This document shows, in pieces, positions 20,141 to 33,189 of a stretch of 64,000 bases of DNA; position 1 is the first letter of the stretch; each line of letters starts with the position of its first letter. The DNA comes from Schizosaccharomyces osmophilus. Its lineage: Eukaryota; Ascomycota; Schizosaccharomycetes; Schizosaccharomycetales; Schizosaccharomycetaceae. A model generated the notes under the pieces. That model saw only the letters and a list, made by a program, of their open reading frames with translations. It ran no database searches and had not been told where the DNA came from. Where the stretch lies: the NCBI RefSeq assembly GCF_027921745.1, contig NC_079238.1, positions 992,001 through 1,056,000 on the forward strand, read 5' to 3'. The position numbers were made by a program, and so were the translations under genes.

Positions 20141-20545
20141 TTTTCGTGATGTATCTTATTGAATATGTGTCTTGTAGTTGGATACTTGGATTTCTCTCGT
20201 CTAAACACTAGAATTCTGTGTTACCCATCGGTAACCTTCATTAATACGTATTGACTGTGTACGTTGCAAAACATTAAATACAACGAAGATATGTAAGTCA
20301 TTGTTTAACGAGTTTGAAGGCTTAAATGTAATCGCCTTTAACGACATAGAATGCTCAACACCAATAGTCCAGGTAAGAACTATAGCAGAAGGGTAAATAA
20401 GAGAGATTCTTTCTAGCGATAGATACTTTGCAATTTGCACTTTGACATAAAGAAACAACGGAATAGAAGTGTTCTATACCTAGAAACTTTCGTGTGCCTA
20501 TTCCTCAAGGAAGACGAATATTCCCTCCATGAGTCGGAAATTAAC
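20141..20545. other. Divergent promoter region sec13 / vps20
   Basis: 405 bp. The vps20 frame is open upstream of its start (to about 20435), but with no ATG before 20546. No other feature. Confidence 0.55.
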
Positions 20546-21199
20546 ATGGGTGCTTACAATAGTAAAATAAGTGATCGTGATCGAAGTATATTGAAGATAA
20601 AGGAACAAAGAGATAAGCTATTGCGGTACCATAAACGCTTAGAACGGATTGAGCAACTAGAAGTAAGTTTTGCTCGAAAGTGTCTCGCCGACAACAATAG
20701 AAAGGGCGCTTTGAAAGCATTATCTGCTAAGAAGTTTTATTCTGGACTCATTGAACAATCTTATGGTCAACTGGGAAATATTGAGCAACTTCTTTCTTCT
20801 ATAGAGTTCACACTCATTCAACAAGACGTTCTTTTTGGTCTTCAAGAAGGCTCGGGTATACTTCAGCAATTACAAAAAGAGATGCCTTTAGAAAGAATTG
20901 ACAAGATATGCAATGATAATGATGAAGCTAGTCAGTACGTCGACGAGGTCAATGTCATATTACAGGGAAGAATGTCAAGAGACCAAGAAGATGAAGTCCA
21001 AGCTGAATTAGACGCCCTTATTCAAGAGCAGGAAGACCACCCAAGCAAAAGTCAACTAAGGGAAAGACAGCCTGTATTTCCTACAGTTCCTCAGACAAAA
21101 CCAAATCGTCCTGTGGAAGTGAAACCAGAAAACGCATTTCATTCAAATCAAATTCCATCTACGGCCGACAACGACAAACAGCAAGCCCTTCTAAGTTGA
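20546..21199 (+). CDS. vps20: ESCRT-III subunit Vps20
   Basis: This is a 217-residue, single-exon gene. It starts MGAYNSKISDRDRS: Gly2 with a small residue near position 6 is a typical N-myristoylation signal, as in Vps20/CHMP6. The Snf7 domain follows, with basic helix 1-2 (RDKLLRYHKRLERIEQLEVSF) and acidic later helices. The C-terminal third is polar and contains EDEVQAELDALIQEQ, probably the MIM-like region. Vps20 is recruited by ESCRT-II at endosomes and nucleates Snf7 filaments for multivesicular-body sorting. ATG 20546 is chosen because only it exposes the myristoylation site. Confidence 0.92.
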   Translation: MGAYNSKISDRDRSILKIKEQRDKLLRYHKRLERIEQLEVSFARKCLADNNRKGALKALSAKKFYSGLIEQSYGQLGNIEQLLSSIEFTLIQQDVLFGLQEGSGILQQLQKEMPLERIDKICNDNDEASQYVDEVNVILQGRMSRDQEDEVQAELDALIQEQEDHPSKSQLRERQPVFPTVPQTKPNRPVEVKPENAFHSNQIPSTADNDKQQALLS

Positions 21200-21697
21200 A
21201 ATACCTTTTTGCTTGAATTTTCATGTTTTTCTATAATTTCTTTTCTAATAAGCTTTCCCGCTCTGTCATTTTCACTTGGTGTTTCAGTTTAGGCCTGACT
21301 TACAAAAACTATCTTGTCTCAACTCTTTTACGACCTAGCATAATGTTTCAAACCCATATTTATTAAGCAAGTTCATAAATATTATAATATCAAACAACAA
21401 AAGGAATAAGGAATTAAATAATTCCTAAGTAGGCGTTTAAAGCACCAAAAAAATCAAATCGTCAAGTCGGAGACTGACTTCTTTCATAATTATTTCTAAA
21501 GTGTCTCAAAACAACAAGAATATATCATAAGAAATAAAAGCTTGTTATATTAATTATGTAAGCAATTTCGTTCAAGTATTATCAGTAAAACACATTGAAA
21601 GAGCCTGAATGAAAAAGGTTCGGTTTTTCAACGACAAAAAAAAATAAATAAAATTTAAAAAGATTTCCAAAATTATAGGAGACTTTCATGTCATACT
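21200..21697. other. Convergent 3' spacer after vps20
   Basis: 498 bp of A/T-rich 3' UTR sequence, with A-runs near 21640. No gene. Confidence 0.6.
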
Positions 21698-22915
21698 TCA
21701 CATTAAAATAAAAATAGCAAGGCTTGCAAAACAAAAGGCGGAAGCTAAAGCTCCAACTCCATAAAACTTAGTTGATGAAGTTAAAGAATTGGATGAGCTA
21801 TCCACAACAACTAATAAAACACTTGAATCTGTCGACTTTGACTTATAAGTGCTTGTGCGTCCATTTATAGTCGCGACAGTTACCTTGTAAATAGTAGATG
21901 GTCGGTAAGTCCTGTGTGCACTAGTAATGCGTGTAACGCTTGCTTGTTGAGAAGATGACTTTAAGCGTACCGATGAAGACGTCGATTGAGTAGTACTCGA
22001 AGATGAAGCAGAACTTGAAGATAGTCTCCTGCTGGATGATCTAGTCGTTGTAAACTCACTCGAAGATGAAGGCATCGAGCTAGATTTTTTAGAAGATGAT
22101 GAGCGTGACGTGGAAGACTTAGAGCTTGAATTGAAAGGATAGTAAGAAGACGATGATGATTTATCGACCGTAGAAGAAACGGGACTCGAAGAAGAAGAAG
22201 AAGGAGACGACGATGAAGAGGAAAAAGAAGGCGATGAAGAAGATCTAATAGTGAAGTCGGATGATGAGCTAGGGCTCGAAAAGACAGATGACGAAGAACT
22301 AGGTGATGAGGTAGATGAAGATGGGCTCAAAGAAAATTGTGAAGAGGATGACGATGAAATAGAAGCACTTGAGGAAAAACTGGAGCTGCTTTCACTACTA
22401 CTGCTGCTAGTTGAGAATACGGAAGAGCTAGACGGTTCGCTGCTGCTAGTAGAAGAATCAGACGTAGAACTGCTAGGACTCGACGAAGTAGAAGAAAAAG
22501 AATTCTCTTGCGAAGATGAAGGAGTTGAAAAAAATGCATCTGAAGTTGCACTGGTACCTGTCGAACCTACAGATGAGGAAGACGAATCGGACGTCGTGGA
22601 TGAACTCAATGAGGAAAAAGGCGGAGTGCTGCTATACGAAGTACTACCAGAATTTGGGGAAGCAGAGGACAAAGAGTCACTACTTGTAGGATAGCTATTC
22701 GTTGTACTGTCACTCTTAAAGCTACTTACTCCACCACCGGTTTGAACAGCAGCCCGTGCGTAACGGCTATACAACTTCTCTTCAAAACTCAATTCAGTAG
22801 GAACATGCTCAACGGAAGTTGTATTCCATTTTGATTTCTCCTTCACATTCGGAACATTATAGCAGTGGGCGACATATACAATCGCCAAGAAGAATAATAG
22901 AGAATAACGGTTCAT
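21698..22915 (-). CDS. Serine-rich GPI-anchored cell-surface protein
   Basis: This 405-residue protein sits where S. pombe has SPBC215.13 (from memory, also a Ser-rich GPI protein). The N-terminus is a signal peptide (YSLLFFLAIVYVAHCY). Residues from about 60 to 320 are mostly serine broken up by Pro, Thr, Phe and Val, a heavily O-glycosylated wall-spanning stalk. The C-terminus has a small-residue site followed by a hydrophobic tail (VGALASAFCFASLAIFIL), as in GPI-anchor precursors. No catalytic domain is visible. The serine codons make long acidic open frames on the opposite strand, which I do not regard as genes. Confidence 0.75.
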   Translation of the reverse strand: MNRYSLLFFLAIVYVAHCYNVPNVKEKSKWNTTSVEHVPTELSFEEKLYSRYARAAVQTGGGVSSFKSDSTTNSYPTSSDSLSSASPNSGSTSYSSTPPFSSLSSSTTSDSSSSSVGSTGTSATSDAFFSTPSSSQENSFSSTSSSPSSSTSDSSTSSSEPSSSSVFSTSSSSSESSSSFSSSASISSSSSSQFSLSPSSSTSSPSSSSSVFSSPSSSSDFTIRSSSSPSFSSSSSSPSSSSSSPVSSTVDKSSSSSYYPFNSSSKSSTSRSSSSKKSSSMPSSSSEFTTTRSSSRRLSSSSASSSSTTQSTSSSVRLKSSSQQASVTRITSAHRTYRPSTIYKVTVATINGRTSTYKSKSTDSSVLLVVVDSSSNSLTSSTKFYGVGALASAFCFASLAIFILM

Positions 22916-23532
22916 TAAAGCAGAAAAGGTATCGGAGTTTTTTTATCTTTATTTTTATTGAGTATTTCCTCAGTATGAACGATATTTCGCCAGTTCCTCC
23001 CGTCCCTTCAAAATTCGGTAATTCGTAGAATGTTAGTATGGTGTGAAGTTCGAAAACTTCAAGACATGAGAAGAGGTGCCTATAAGCAAAATGCAATAAG
23101 AAAGCAAAATACGAGGATAAATTTGAAACTTATAGTAATGAGGTATATTTCTTGCATCTAGTTTTTCAGAAGTTTCCATATTACCAATAGCCAAATCCTC
23201 GACTTGCGATGTGTAAAAATTGGCATAAAGACAATCCCTCTTATAATTACTGATCTTTCATAGAAATATAAATATGTATTCAAAATATAAAGTCAACGCT
23301 TACTCTTGTGTACAGAAGCAAGATAAGCGTGGTGCTTTGACAGATTTATTCTTCATAATCCCAAGTTTGATAATTATAAAGTAGTATTTATTGTTCGTTC
23401 CATCACTACTTCCCAATAAAGCTTACAAAAATAAAAAATTGAAACTGAAACCAACTAAACCTGTCTTTTCAAATTATTATAGACTATAGTATTTATCAAG
23501 CATGTACATAGTCATCTAATACTCATTGTTTA
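22916..23532. other. Spacer between the GPI gene and cwf10
   Basis: 617 bp with the GPI gene's promoter and the cwf10 3' UTR. No gene, RNA or repeat recognised. Confidence 0.6.
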
Positions 23533-26500
23533 TTAAAGCGAGAGGACAATATCTGCGTCTTTAAGTGAATCAATCATTTCCTGGTCGAAATACCTAGTAA
23601 TAGCCACATCCTCTGAAAGACCCTTTCTTCTGCGTGTCTTTACCAAAAAGTCCCTTGCTAATTCAGCTCCTCTAGCAGTTTCTAAAGGCCTAGGTTTAAT
23701 TGATTTATCCAATGGATCCCCAGGTACAATTTCCCAATGGTCAAACACTTGCTGACACATAGCTTGGCCTTGAGTGTGAACTCTCAAATCTGTTTCAAAC
23801 CCACAAGAATCAATAACAGGTATTAAAGCCTTAACTATATACAGAGGAGACCCTGGTCGGGGTACATCTTGTAGTACATGTCCACGACGGCGCATTAAAA
23901 GATCATAAATAACTGGTAAGCAGTCAGCAGGCGTATGTACTTCGATCGTATAGACAGGCTCCATCAGCCTTGGTGAGGCAGTTAAAAATGATGAGTAACA
24001 GACTCTTCGAGCCACAGGAATGATTTGACCTCCACCTCGATAAATTGGTTCCTGAGCTAAAACGGCATCCATAATTCGAAAGTTCGCATTACGGATAGTT
24101 TCATCGCACAAAGGTCCTTCTCTCGTTCCCCATTGAAATCCTTGTTTGATGAATTCTTTCACCTGACCCAGTGTCTTTTTGTTGACATCCATTTCCAGGG
24201 TATCGTCGCGCAATATGTTAGTACCCCGATCATCAGGTCCGAAAGCCCATACAGATCGAGATGCTAAGAGATCCCAATCATGTTCACGTTGGAAATATTC
24301 GCTAATACGTTTTTGAGGCCAGTTTATTTTCACATGACCGTTCTCGATATCGAATGCGATTCCTTTTTCTAAAGGTTCAACAATCATTGATAACCTATTT
24401 TTTCTATTTGGAGTCTCAGCAAAGCATTTCAAGCTCGAAACATCAACTACCGTCTCACAGAAACGAGCAACTGGATCGGAAACACGAATTTCTATTTCAG
24501 AATACAAAACCCGTAAATCGTACAAAAGGCAATCCATATACAGTTCAGCAGTTCCAAATATGGTATGTTCACCAGATTCTTCTACCTTTGTAATTGCAAG
24601 AGGGTAGCTCTTATTGATTTTTCTAAGTCCATCAAGCATTTTTGGTAATTCGGACGGATTATAAGGTTCCACTGCAACTTTAAAAACACTTTCTGACATG
24701 TGTGCAATCGGTCTAAATATGTATAAATCATCTTGAACTCCTTCCGATACAATTGTAGCCGTTTTGCTAATGGAATTATCTACTCCTGCCAAAAGGACAA
24801 GCATCCCAGCAGTTGCTTCTTCGATGGGCACGCGATATCTTCCACCGGGCAAACAGATTTCTTCAATATACGCTTTCGCCATATCCTCTTCGTCTTCAAT
24901 GGAATAATTTTCTCCCAAAACCTGAACTTTTTGTCCTTTTCTAACTTTTCCTGTATAAATACGCGCGAGAGCATAAAAATTGCTTGCATCAACAGTATTA
25001 TACAGCTTCGTGACATGAGCAATCATGGTTGATTCTTCACGATTCATAGTCGTTAAAGAATTACCAATCGATGAATTTAAAGGGCCTGTGTAATATTGAT
25101 TTGCTTTACGGTTAGCATTTTCTCGAGGGCAAGGGATATTTCGCACAATAGATTCAACCAAACCAGTCGGAAACCCAAAAAACGAAGCGCAAACAAGTTG
25201 CAAAAATGGTTTAGGTTCAAGTAAAAAGTCTTTTGGTTTCAAAAAAATATTCAAAGAACGTAATTGCCGTTTTAATTTCTCCTGTTCATCGGATATACTA
25301 AGTGTGTGAAGTTTATACAAAGGCTCTAAAATAAAGTACACAAAGCTCCTAATGCCAGTCGAAAGTTTAGTGAATTTTCTGGTTTCTTTATCATAATAAA
25401 TATCGCCCCACAACCGTTTTGAAAAATCATCAAGATCTATTTTTCCATTTTTGTCCATGTACAGTTTAGCGAAACTGGCAAGAGTAAAGCAATATCCCAA
25501 ATCAAACGAGGCGAAACAGACATTACCGAGTTCGGGAGAAACTCGGTGTTTGGAATCCATGCTAACTTGACAAATGCTGTCATTAACTTCATCTATAACA
25601 TGTCGTAACTTGTGATATGCATCATTGGGAGGAAGACGAAGTTCTAAAACAAGTCTATCCACTTTATTTAAAACTAATACAACTGGCATATCGTGAATGA
25701 TAGCATGTCGTATAGCTCTTGTGGTATTAATCATAACCTAACTCAATAGTTAGCTTGTACAGGAAACGGAATCAAAGACTTACCCCTTCGATAACATCAA
25801 CGACAATAACGACGCCATCAGCAACTGCCATTGGAGAAGCTATCTCATCGACAAAGTCAACATGACCTGGGGTATCTAGGCACTGGAACGCATAGGACTT
25901 TCCTTGTATATTTTGCACCGCTAGAGTCAATGGGGTACTCTTAATAGACATAACCCTTTGACGTTCAAGGTAGTGTGTATCGGTGTAGCGAAGAGACCTT
26001 CGCTTAGGTGATTTGGTGCCAGGGTGCGTGTAATATACGAGTAAGTCTAATAATGCGGTTTTGCCATGATGAAGATGACCAGCAATGATAAAGGTCCGCA
26101 CATCATCAGTCTGGCTTAAAAGATCGTATAAAAACCTAAAAAGTTGTTAATTGGAGAACTTTATAACTTCTACGTACTCTTTTTTATAGACCGTTTCCGG
26201 CACATTGCTCGTTTCGATAGCAACCCGTTTCTGACGAATTGGGTCAATAACGGGTTGTGTGAGTGGTTGAGTATCTTGTTCTTGCACGACAACATCAACC
26301 TCAGGGCCATAAACTTCTTCAGCACTAGGATAATACTGCTTGTCCTCATGCAGTACGACGGCATTTTGAGGTTCAGCGAGATTAAGCGCCATCTTTTCAA
26401 CGCGCTCAACATCTTCCAAGTCCTCTTCTTCCATTTCAGCTTCAAAGCTAGGCACTTGAGCAATCGAAGGACTGGGAACTTGAGGTATTTCATCCAGTTC

Positions 26501-26599
26501 CTCGTCTTCGTTTTCAGGCCCTATGTAATTGCCAAATCTGAAGGGTTAATAATCCATCAAAAACGGTTCTGCATACTCATCATATAAATCCTCGTCCAT
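23533..26599 (-). CDS. cwf10: U5 snRNP GTPase Cwf10 (Snu114/EFTUD2)
   Basis: Four exons (26599-26577, 26537-26178, 26135-25784, 25737-23533) total 2940 nt, 979 residues. The first two introns are only 39 and 42 nt. The N-terminus is acidic (MDEDLYDEFGNYIGPENEDE), as in Snu114. The EF-2-like GTPase has G1 AGHLHHGKT near residue 145, G3 DTPGHVDF, and G4 NKVDR at the start of exon 4. EF-2 domains II-V follow (VARRVCYSSF, VYTIEVHTPADCLPVIYDLL, RRRGHVLQD). It controls Brr2-driven spliceosome activation and disassembly. No motif is missing; it is divergent from erg10. Confidence 0.95.
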
Positions 26600-27025
26600 T
26601 TTCTACTCTTTGCCTTTCCTACAAAGGACAGTATAGATGGTAAGTACCTAGTCAATAAAATAGAGACACCTAGCGATTTCATAATCAAATTTTACTACAG
26701 CATATCGATATCAGTATTCGGTTTTCCCTAGTACGCTGGGCTACTTTAATAAACATGTTTATTTTGAAGCATTCAGCTACAAGAATCTGTAAAAAGGAAC
26801 CTTTTCAACTTTTCTTTTTGCTTCTGAGTTTCATTTTTCATTGGAAAATCTCAAAGTATATAGTTTTTTCAACGAGTTTTCTTTCAATGCACCCTTTAGT
26901 GTATTTCGCTGGGATTCTTTAAACAGTTATATTCTTAAGTATATTTGTACGAATCTCGATTCCATTTCTACTCAAAGCCAACTACAAAGAAGCCATAGGT
27001 TTTAGTTAGTATTTAAGAAATCATA
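26600..27025. other. Divergent promoter region cwf10 / erg10
   Basis: 426 bp, no gene. As I recall, S. pombe has two further genes (an aldo-keto reductase and a HAD-type hydrolase) between these two; neither is here. Confidence 0.5.
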
Positions 27026-28382
<1,357 letters not shown>

Positions 28383-29071
28383 GCCTATCTTTACCACTGT
28401 TCTTTTATTCCCATCATACACTCTCAATTAGAACGATATTATCTGTCCTTAATATCCTAAAGGAGGATGAACCATTCATCCTGTATGGAATAACTCATTT
28501 ACTTTCGTTTGACTTGTCTTACTTGCTGAATCTTTCATTTAAAACGTCCTCGTTGAATTGGCTTTATCACTCTTTACTAATTTGAAATATAAACAAAAAG
28601 ATCTTACGCTCGCTGAAATAGAGGCATATTCTCGTCAGTTAATAAGGCATTGAAATACATTGCTTGTCATGCTTTTGCCAAAGTTCAACTTTCATTGTTG
28701 GATGTAAATGTTAATTAGCTTGATCGTTTAGAGTACTTCCAATTGCGAGTACTTCTTGAATGGAAATTCTTGTTAGTACAAATTTTCAATCTCACATTGT
28801 AATTCTTACATGCATTATGAACTTACTCCTTTCTCTTTCATCTCGTGTTTTATATTAAATTCATCAATCTATAGTATAGTGAGGATCGTAATAACTCACT
28901 ATCAGTAGACTAATTCCACCGAGAAAGAAGTCACGCTTTACTGATCACTAAGTTGACAAGACTCCTTTTATATACAGATCGGTTACCTTCTAGAAATTGA
29001 CCATTCAATCTTAAGCCAAATAACTCAGTTTGATTCTTGAATATATAGAACAAGCTTGGGTTGTAGGAAAA
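28383..29071. other. Intergenic region erg10 - arg4
   Basis: 689 bp: the erg10 3' UTR and arg4 promoter with a TTTTATATAC box near 28966. No gene seen. Confidence 0.55.
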
Positions 29072-32000
29072 ATGGCATTTTGGACGACATCAGTGTGTCG
29101 TTCCATTCCTGGTATTTCCAAAAATATATTTGGAAATGGTCGATGCTTAGGCTCATTCTCTACAATTGGTAAAGGAATTGTTTCTAAAGTTACAACTCAA
29201 AAACGTCTTATTAGCGTTTCGGCGATAGCCCGCAATGAACTCAATAAAGAAAAGAACGTGCCTGATGCCAGTGCTTACCTTCGCTCTGGTCATGTGAAAG
29301 CTATTCAACATGAAAAAGTAAACAAAGTTATTGTCGTTGGCTCAGGTGGTATCTCCATCGGTCAAGCTGGTGAATTCGACTACTCTGGTGCTCAGGCCAT
29401 CAAGGCTCTTCGTGAAAGCTCTGTTCACACTATCTTGATTAATCCTAACATTGCTACTATTCAATCCTCTCATGAACTGGCTGATGAAATCTACTTCTTA
29501 CCTGTTACTGCTGACTACCTCTCGCATATTATTGAACGTGAACATCCTGACGGTATCTTGCTGACTTTCGGTGGACAAACCGCTTTGAACGTGGGTGTTC
29601 AATTGGATGACATGGGTGTTTTTGATCGTAACAATGTCAAGGTCTTGGGTACTCCTATCTCAACATTGAAAACCTCGGAAGATCGTGACCTCTTCTCTAA
29701 AGCATTGCATGAAATTGATATTCCCATTGCAGAATCTACAGCAGTCGATTCTGTCGATCAAGCTCTTCAAGCTGCTTCTAAGGTTGGGTACCCTGTCATT
29801 GTTCGTTCCGCCTACTCTCTTGGTGGTCTTGGTTCTGGTTTTGCCAATAACAAAGAGGAATTGCAATCTTTGGCTGCCAAATCTCTTTCCATGACTCCTC
29901 AAATTCTTGTTGAAAAGTCTTTGAAGGGCTGGAAAGAAGTTGAGTACGAAGTTGTTCGTGATGCAGCCAACAACTGTATTACTGTTTGCAACATGGAAAA
30001 CTTTGACCCTCTTGGTATCCACACTGGTGATTCCATGGTTGTTGCTCCTTCTCAAACTCTCTCCGATGAAGAGTATCACATGCTTCGTTCTGCTGCTATC
30101 AAGATCATTCGTCACTTGGGTGTTGTTGGCGAGTGCAATGTTCAGTATGCCTTAAGTCCTGACAGCTTGGAGTATCGTGTCATTGAAGTTAATGCTCGTC
30201 TCTCCCGTTCTTCTGCTTTGGCTTCTAAGGCTACCGGATACCCCTTAGCCTATACAGCCGCCAAGATTGCTTTAGGTCACACTCTTCCCGATTTAACCAA
30301 TGCCGTTACCAAGACTACTACTGCAAACTTTGAACCTTCTTTGGATTACGTTGTCACCAAGATCCCTCGTTGGGATTTGCGCAAATTCCAACACGTTAAC
30401 CGTGAAATCGGTTCTTCCATGAAGAGTGTCGGTGAAGTCATGGCTGTTGGTCGTACCTTTGAAGAATCTCTTCAAAAAGCCTTGCGTCAAGTCGATCCCT
30501 CATTTTTGGGTTTCATGGCCATGCCCTTTAAGGATTTGGACCATGCTCTTTCTGTTCCCACTGATCTTCGCTTCTTTGCTGTTGTTGAAGCCATGCTTAA
30601 TCAAAACTATTCCACTGATAGAATTCACGAGTTGACCAAGATTGACAAGTGGTTCTTGGGTAAACTTGAAAATATGGCTGAAGTGTACAAGGAGCTTCAA
30701 GAAATTGGTTCTTTATACGGATTGAATAAAGAAGTTTTAACTCGCGCTAAAAAGCACGGATTCTCTGATTACCAGATTTCCAAGCTCGTTGGTGCTACTG
30801 AATTGGAAGTTCGTGCTCGTAGAAAGCGTTATGACATTCATCCTTGGGTTAAGAAGATTGATACCTTGGCTGCTGAGTTCCCTGCCGACACCAACTACTT
30901 GTACACTACTTACAATGGATCTTCTCACGACGTTGATTTCAATGAGCACGGTACCATGGTTCTTGGATCCGGTGTCTATCGTATTGGTTCCAGTGTCGAA
31001 TTCGATTGGTGTGGTGTCTCCTGTGCTCGTACCTTGAGAGGACTTGGACGTAGCACTATCATGGTTAACTACAACCCTGAGACTGTCTCTACCGATTTTG
31101 ATGAATGTGAACGTTTGTACTTTGAAGAACTTTCCTATGAACGTGTTATGGATATTTACGAAATGGAAAACTCCAACGGTGTCGTTGTTAGCGTAGGTGG
31201 TCAACTTCCTCAAAATATTGCTTTGAGATTACAAGAGACCGGTGCTAATGTATATGGTACCGATCCTAAGATGATTGATTCTGCTGAAGATCGTCACAAG
31301 TTTGCTCAAATCCTTGACAAGGTTGGTGTTGATCAACCTGCTTGGAAAGAATTGACTTCCGTTGAAGAAGCTAGCGTGTTTGCCAACACTGTTGGATATC
31401 CTGTTCTTGTACGTCCTTCCTATGTTTTGTCTGGTGCTGCCATGAGTGTTATTCGTGATGAATCCAGTTTAAAAAACAAATTGGAGAATGCAGCTGCTGT
31501 TTCTCCCGATCATCCTGTTGTTATCACGAAGTTCATTGAAGGGGCTCGTGAACTCGACGTTGATGCTGTTGCTTCAAAGGGTCAGTTATTGGTTCATGCC
31601 GTCTCTGAACATGTCGAGAATGCTGGTGTTCATTCCGGTGATGCCACAATTGCTCTTCCTCCTTACTCTTTGAGCACGGATATTATGGATCGCTGCAAGG
31701 AAATTGCCAAGAAGGTTGCCAGTGCTTTCCACATTACTGGTCCTTACAACATGCAAATCATTTTGGCTGACAACGCTGAGACTGGCATTAGTGACTTGAA
31801 GGTTATTGAGTGTAACCTTCGTGCTTCCAGATCTTTCCCTTTCGTTTCAAAGGCTCTTGGTGTTAACTTCATTGACGTTGCTACCCGCGCCATTGTTGGA
31901 CAAAATGTTCCTGCACCTTGTGACTTGATGGCTATCCCTCGTGATTATGTATGCATCAAGGTTCCTCAATTCTCTTGGACTCGTTTGGCTGGTGCTGATC

Positions 32001-32542
32001 CATTCCTTGGAGTGGAAATGAGCTCCACTGGTGAAGTCGCCTGCTTTGGCAAAGATGTTAGAGAAGCTTATTGGGCCGCTCTTCAATCTGTTCAAAATTT
32101 CAAAATTCCTCTTCCTGGCCAAGGTATTTTAGTGGGAGGTGACCGTCCTGAATTAAAGGAAGTCGCTACTGATTTGCAAAAACTTGGTTACAAGCTTTAC
32201 ACTGCTGATAAGGAAGTTTCTAAGGAATTGAACCCCACAGAAACGGAAGTGATCGAGTTCCCTGTTGATGACAAGCGTGCTCTTCGTGCTGTCTTTGAGA
32301 AGTATAACGTTTCTTGTGTCTTCAATTTGGCTTCTGCTCGTGGTAAAGATATTTATGATAAAGACTATGTTATGCGCAGAAATGCCGTGGACTTTAACGT
32401 GACACTTATTAACGATCCTAACTGTGCCAAGTTGTTTGTCGACTCTCTTAAACAGAAGCTGCCAGAGGCTACTTCTGAACGAAAGGCCATACCTTCTGAA
32501 GTGAAGAGATGGAGTGATTGGATTGGTAGCCATGATCTCTAG
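29072..32542 (+). CDS. arg4: Carbamoyl-phosphate synthase, arginine-specific large subunit Arg4
   Basis: This is an intronless gene of 1156 residues from ATG 29072 (the frame upstream has no ATG). The first 60 residues are basic and Ser/Thr-rich without acids (IPGISKNIFGNGRCLGSF), a mitochondrial presequence. Two homologous ATP-grasp halves follow: one starts near 84 (VVGSGGISIGQAGEFDYSG) and contains ILVEKSLKGWKEVEYEV; the other starts near 625 (VLGSGVYRIGSSVEFDWCG) and contains VVITKFIEGARELDVDAV. An MGS-like domain ends the protein. With the small glutaminase subunit it makes carbamoyl phosphate for arginine in the mitochondrion. The pyrimidine paralogue is a longer fusion (Ura1), which excludes it. 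Codon bias is strong. Confidence 0.94.
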   Translation: MAFWTTSVCRSIPGISKNIFGNGRCLGSFSTIGKGIVSKVTTQKRLISVSAIARNELNKEKNVPDASAYLRSGHVKAIQHEKVNKVIVVGSGGISIGQAGEFDYSGAQAIKALRESSVHTILINPNIATIQSSHELADEIYFLPVTADYLSHIIEREHPDGILLTFGGQTALNVGVQLDDMGVFDRNNVKVLGTPISTLKTSEDRDLFSKALHEIDIPIAESTAVDSVDQALQAASKVGYPVIVRSAYSLGGLGSGFANNKEELQSLAAKSLSMTPQILVEKSLKGWKEVEYEVVRDAANNCITVCNMENFDPLGIHTGDSMVVAPSQTLSDEEYHMLRSAAIKIIRHLGVVGECNVQYALSPDSLEYRVIEVNARLSRSSALASKATGYPLAYTAAKIALGHTLPDLTNAVTKTTTANFEPSLDYVVTKIPRWDLRKFQHVNREIGSSMKSVGEVMAVGRTFEESLQKALRQVDPSFLGFMAMPFKDLDHALSVPTDLRFFAVVEAMLNQNYSTDRIHELTKIDKWFLGKLENMAEVYKELQEIGSLYGLNKEVLTRAKKHGFSDYQISKLVGATELEVRARRKRYDIHPWVKKIDTLAAEFPADTNYLYTTYNGSSHDVDFNEHGTMVLGSGVYRIGSSVEFDWCGVSCARTLRGLGRSTIMVNYNPETVSTDFDECERLYFEELSYERVMDIYEMENSNGVVVSVGGQLPQNIALRLQETGANVYGTDPKMIDSAEDRHKFAQILDKVGVDQPAWKELTSVEEASVFANTVGYPVLVRPSYVLSGAAMSVIRDESSLKNKLENAAAVSPDHPVVITKFIEGARELDVDAVASKGQLLVHAVSEHVENAGVHSGDATIALPPYSLSTDIMDRCKEIAKKVASAFHITGPYNMQIILADNAETGISDLKVIECNLRASRSFPFVSKALGVNFIDVATRAIVGQNVPAPCDLMAIPRDYVCIKVPQFSWTRLAGADPFLGVEMSSTGEVACFGKDVREAYWAALQSVQNFKIPLPGQGILVGGDRPELKEVATDLQKLGYKLYTADKEVSKELNPTETEVIEFPVDDKRALRAVFEKYNVSCVFNLASARGKDIYDKDYVMRRNAVDFNVTLINDPNCAKLFVDSLKQKLPEATSERKAIPSEVKRWSDWIGSHDL

Positions 32543-33189
32543 ATCAAAACGGATCGGTTTAAATGTTTTCAACTCAATAATAATTTTGACTATTCGGTAA
32601 TATGCTATGGTTGATTACATTTTGTATATCATGAACTATTTTTTGGTTTTTACTTGCACTTCAAGATGGTTCTGGAATTGTCTGTTTAAATGCCCTTCCA
32701 TGCTATCTGAAAAATAGTTGGAAGGTGGTTTTTGGTGGTGTTTTAGATAGCTACTTTTTTTGTTCCTATGGTTCTTTGGACAATTTTTTTCTTAAACCTA
32801 GATATTATAGCTCGCGAAGGGTTTCCTATCTATCGTATTGATTGTTTTTTGTTTTGTTTGGAATAAAATGTCTGTTGTTCTTAAATTGGTATTCGCCGTC
32901 AATTAACAGAGTAAAGAGGTTACTTTTTCGTTGTTGATGTCTTTTTACTCTTATACTGCTTTTCAAATTTTAGCTGCGTTTTTTAATAATGTGTTTGTTT
33001 ACACTATAAGGAACCATATTTATTATATACTTCAATTTATCATTCGTAATTCGGTAGGGCTCGTTTCGAGGTAGCTTATACTGGTTAGTTTTGCACTCCC
33101 CATGCAAGAATTGTTGACGCTTACAGGTTGCATAATTTATCCTTCTACCTATTATTTGGGAACACGACGCGAATCTCAAAATTGATAAA
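32543..33189. other. Intergenic region arg4 - pdp2
   Basis: 647 bp, AT-rich, no gene. T-rich stretches near 32640-32770 mark the arg4 3' UTR. Confidence 0.6.

Noticed and set aside
22251-22694. Acidic 147-codon plus-strand frame inside the Ser-rich GPI gene
   Set aside because: Serine codons read backwards give Glu/Asp-rich frames; it has no start context or motif.
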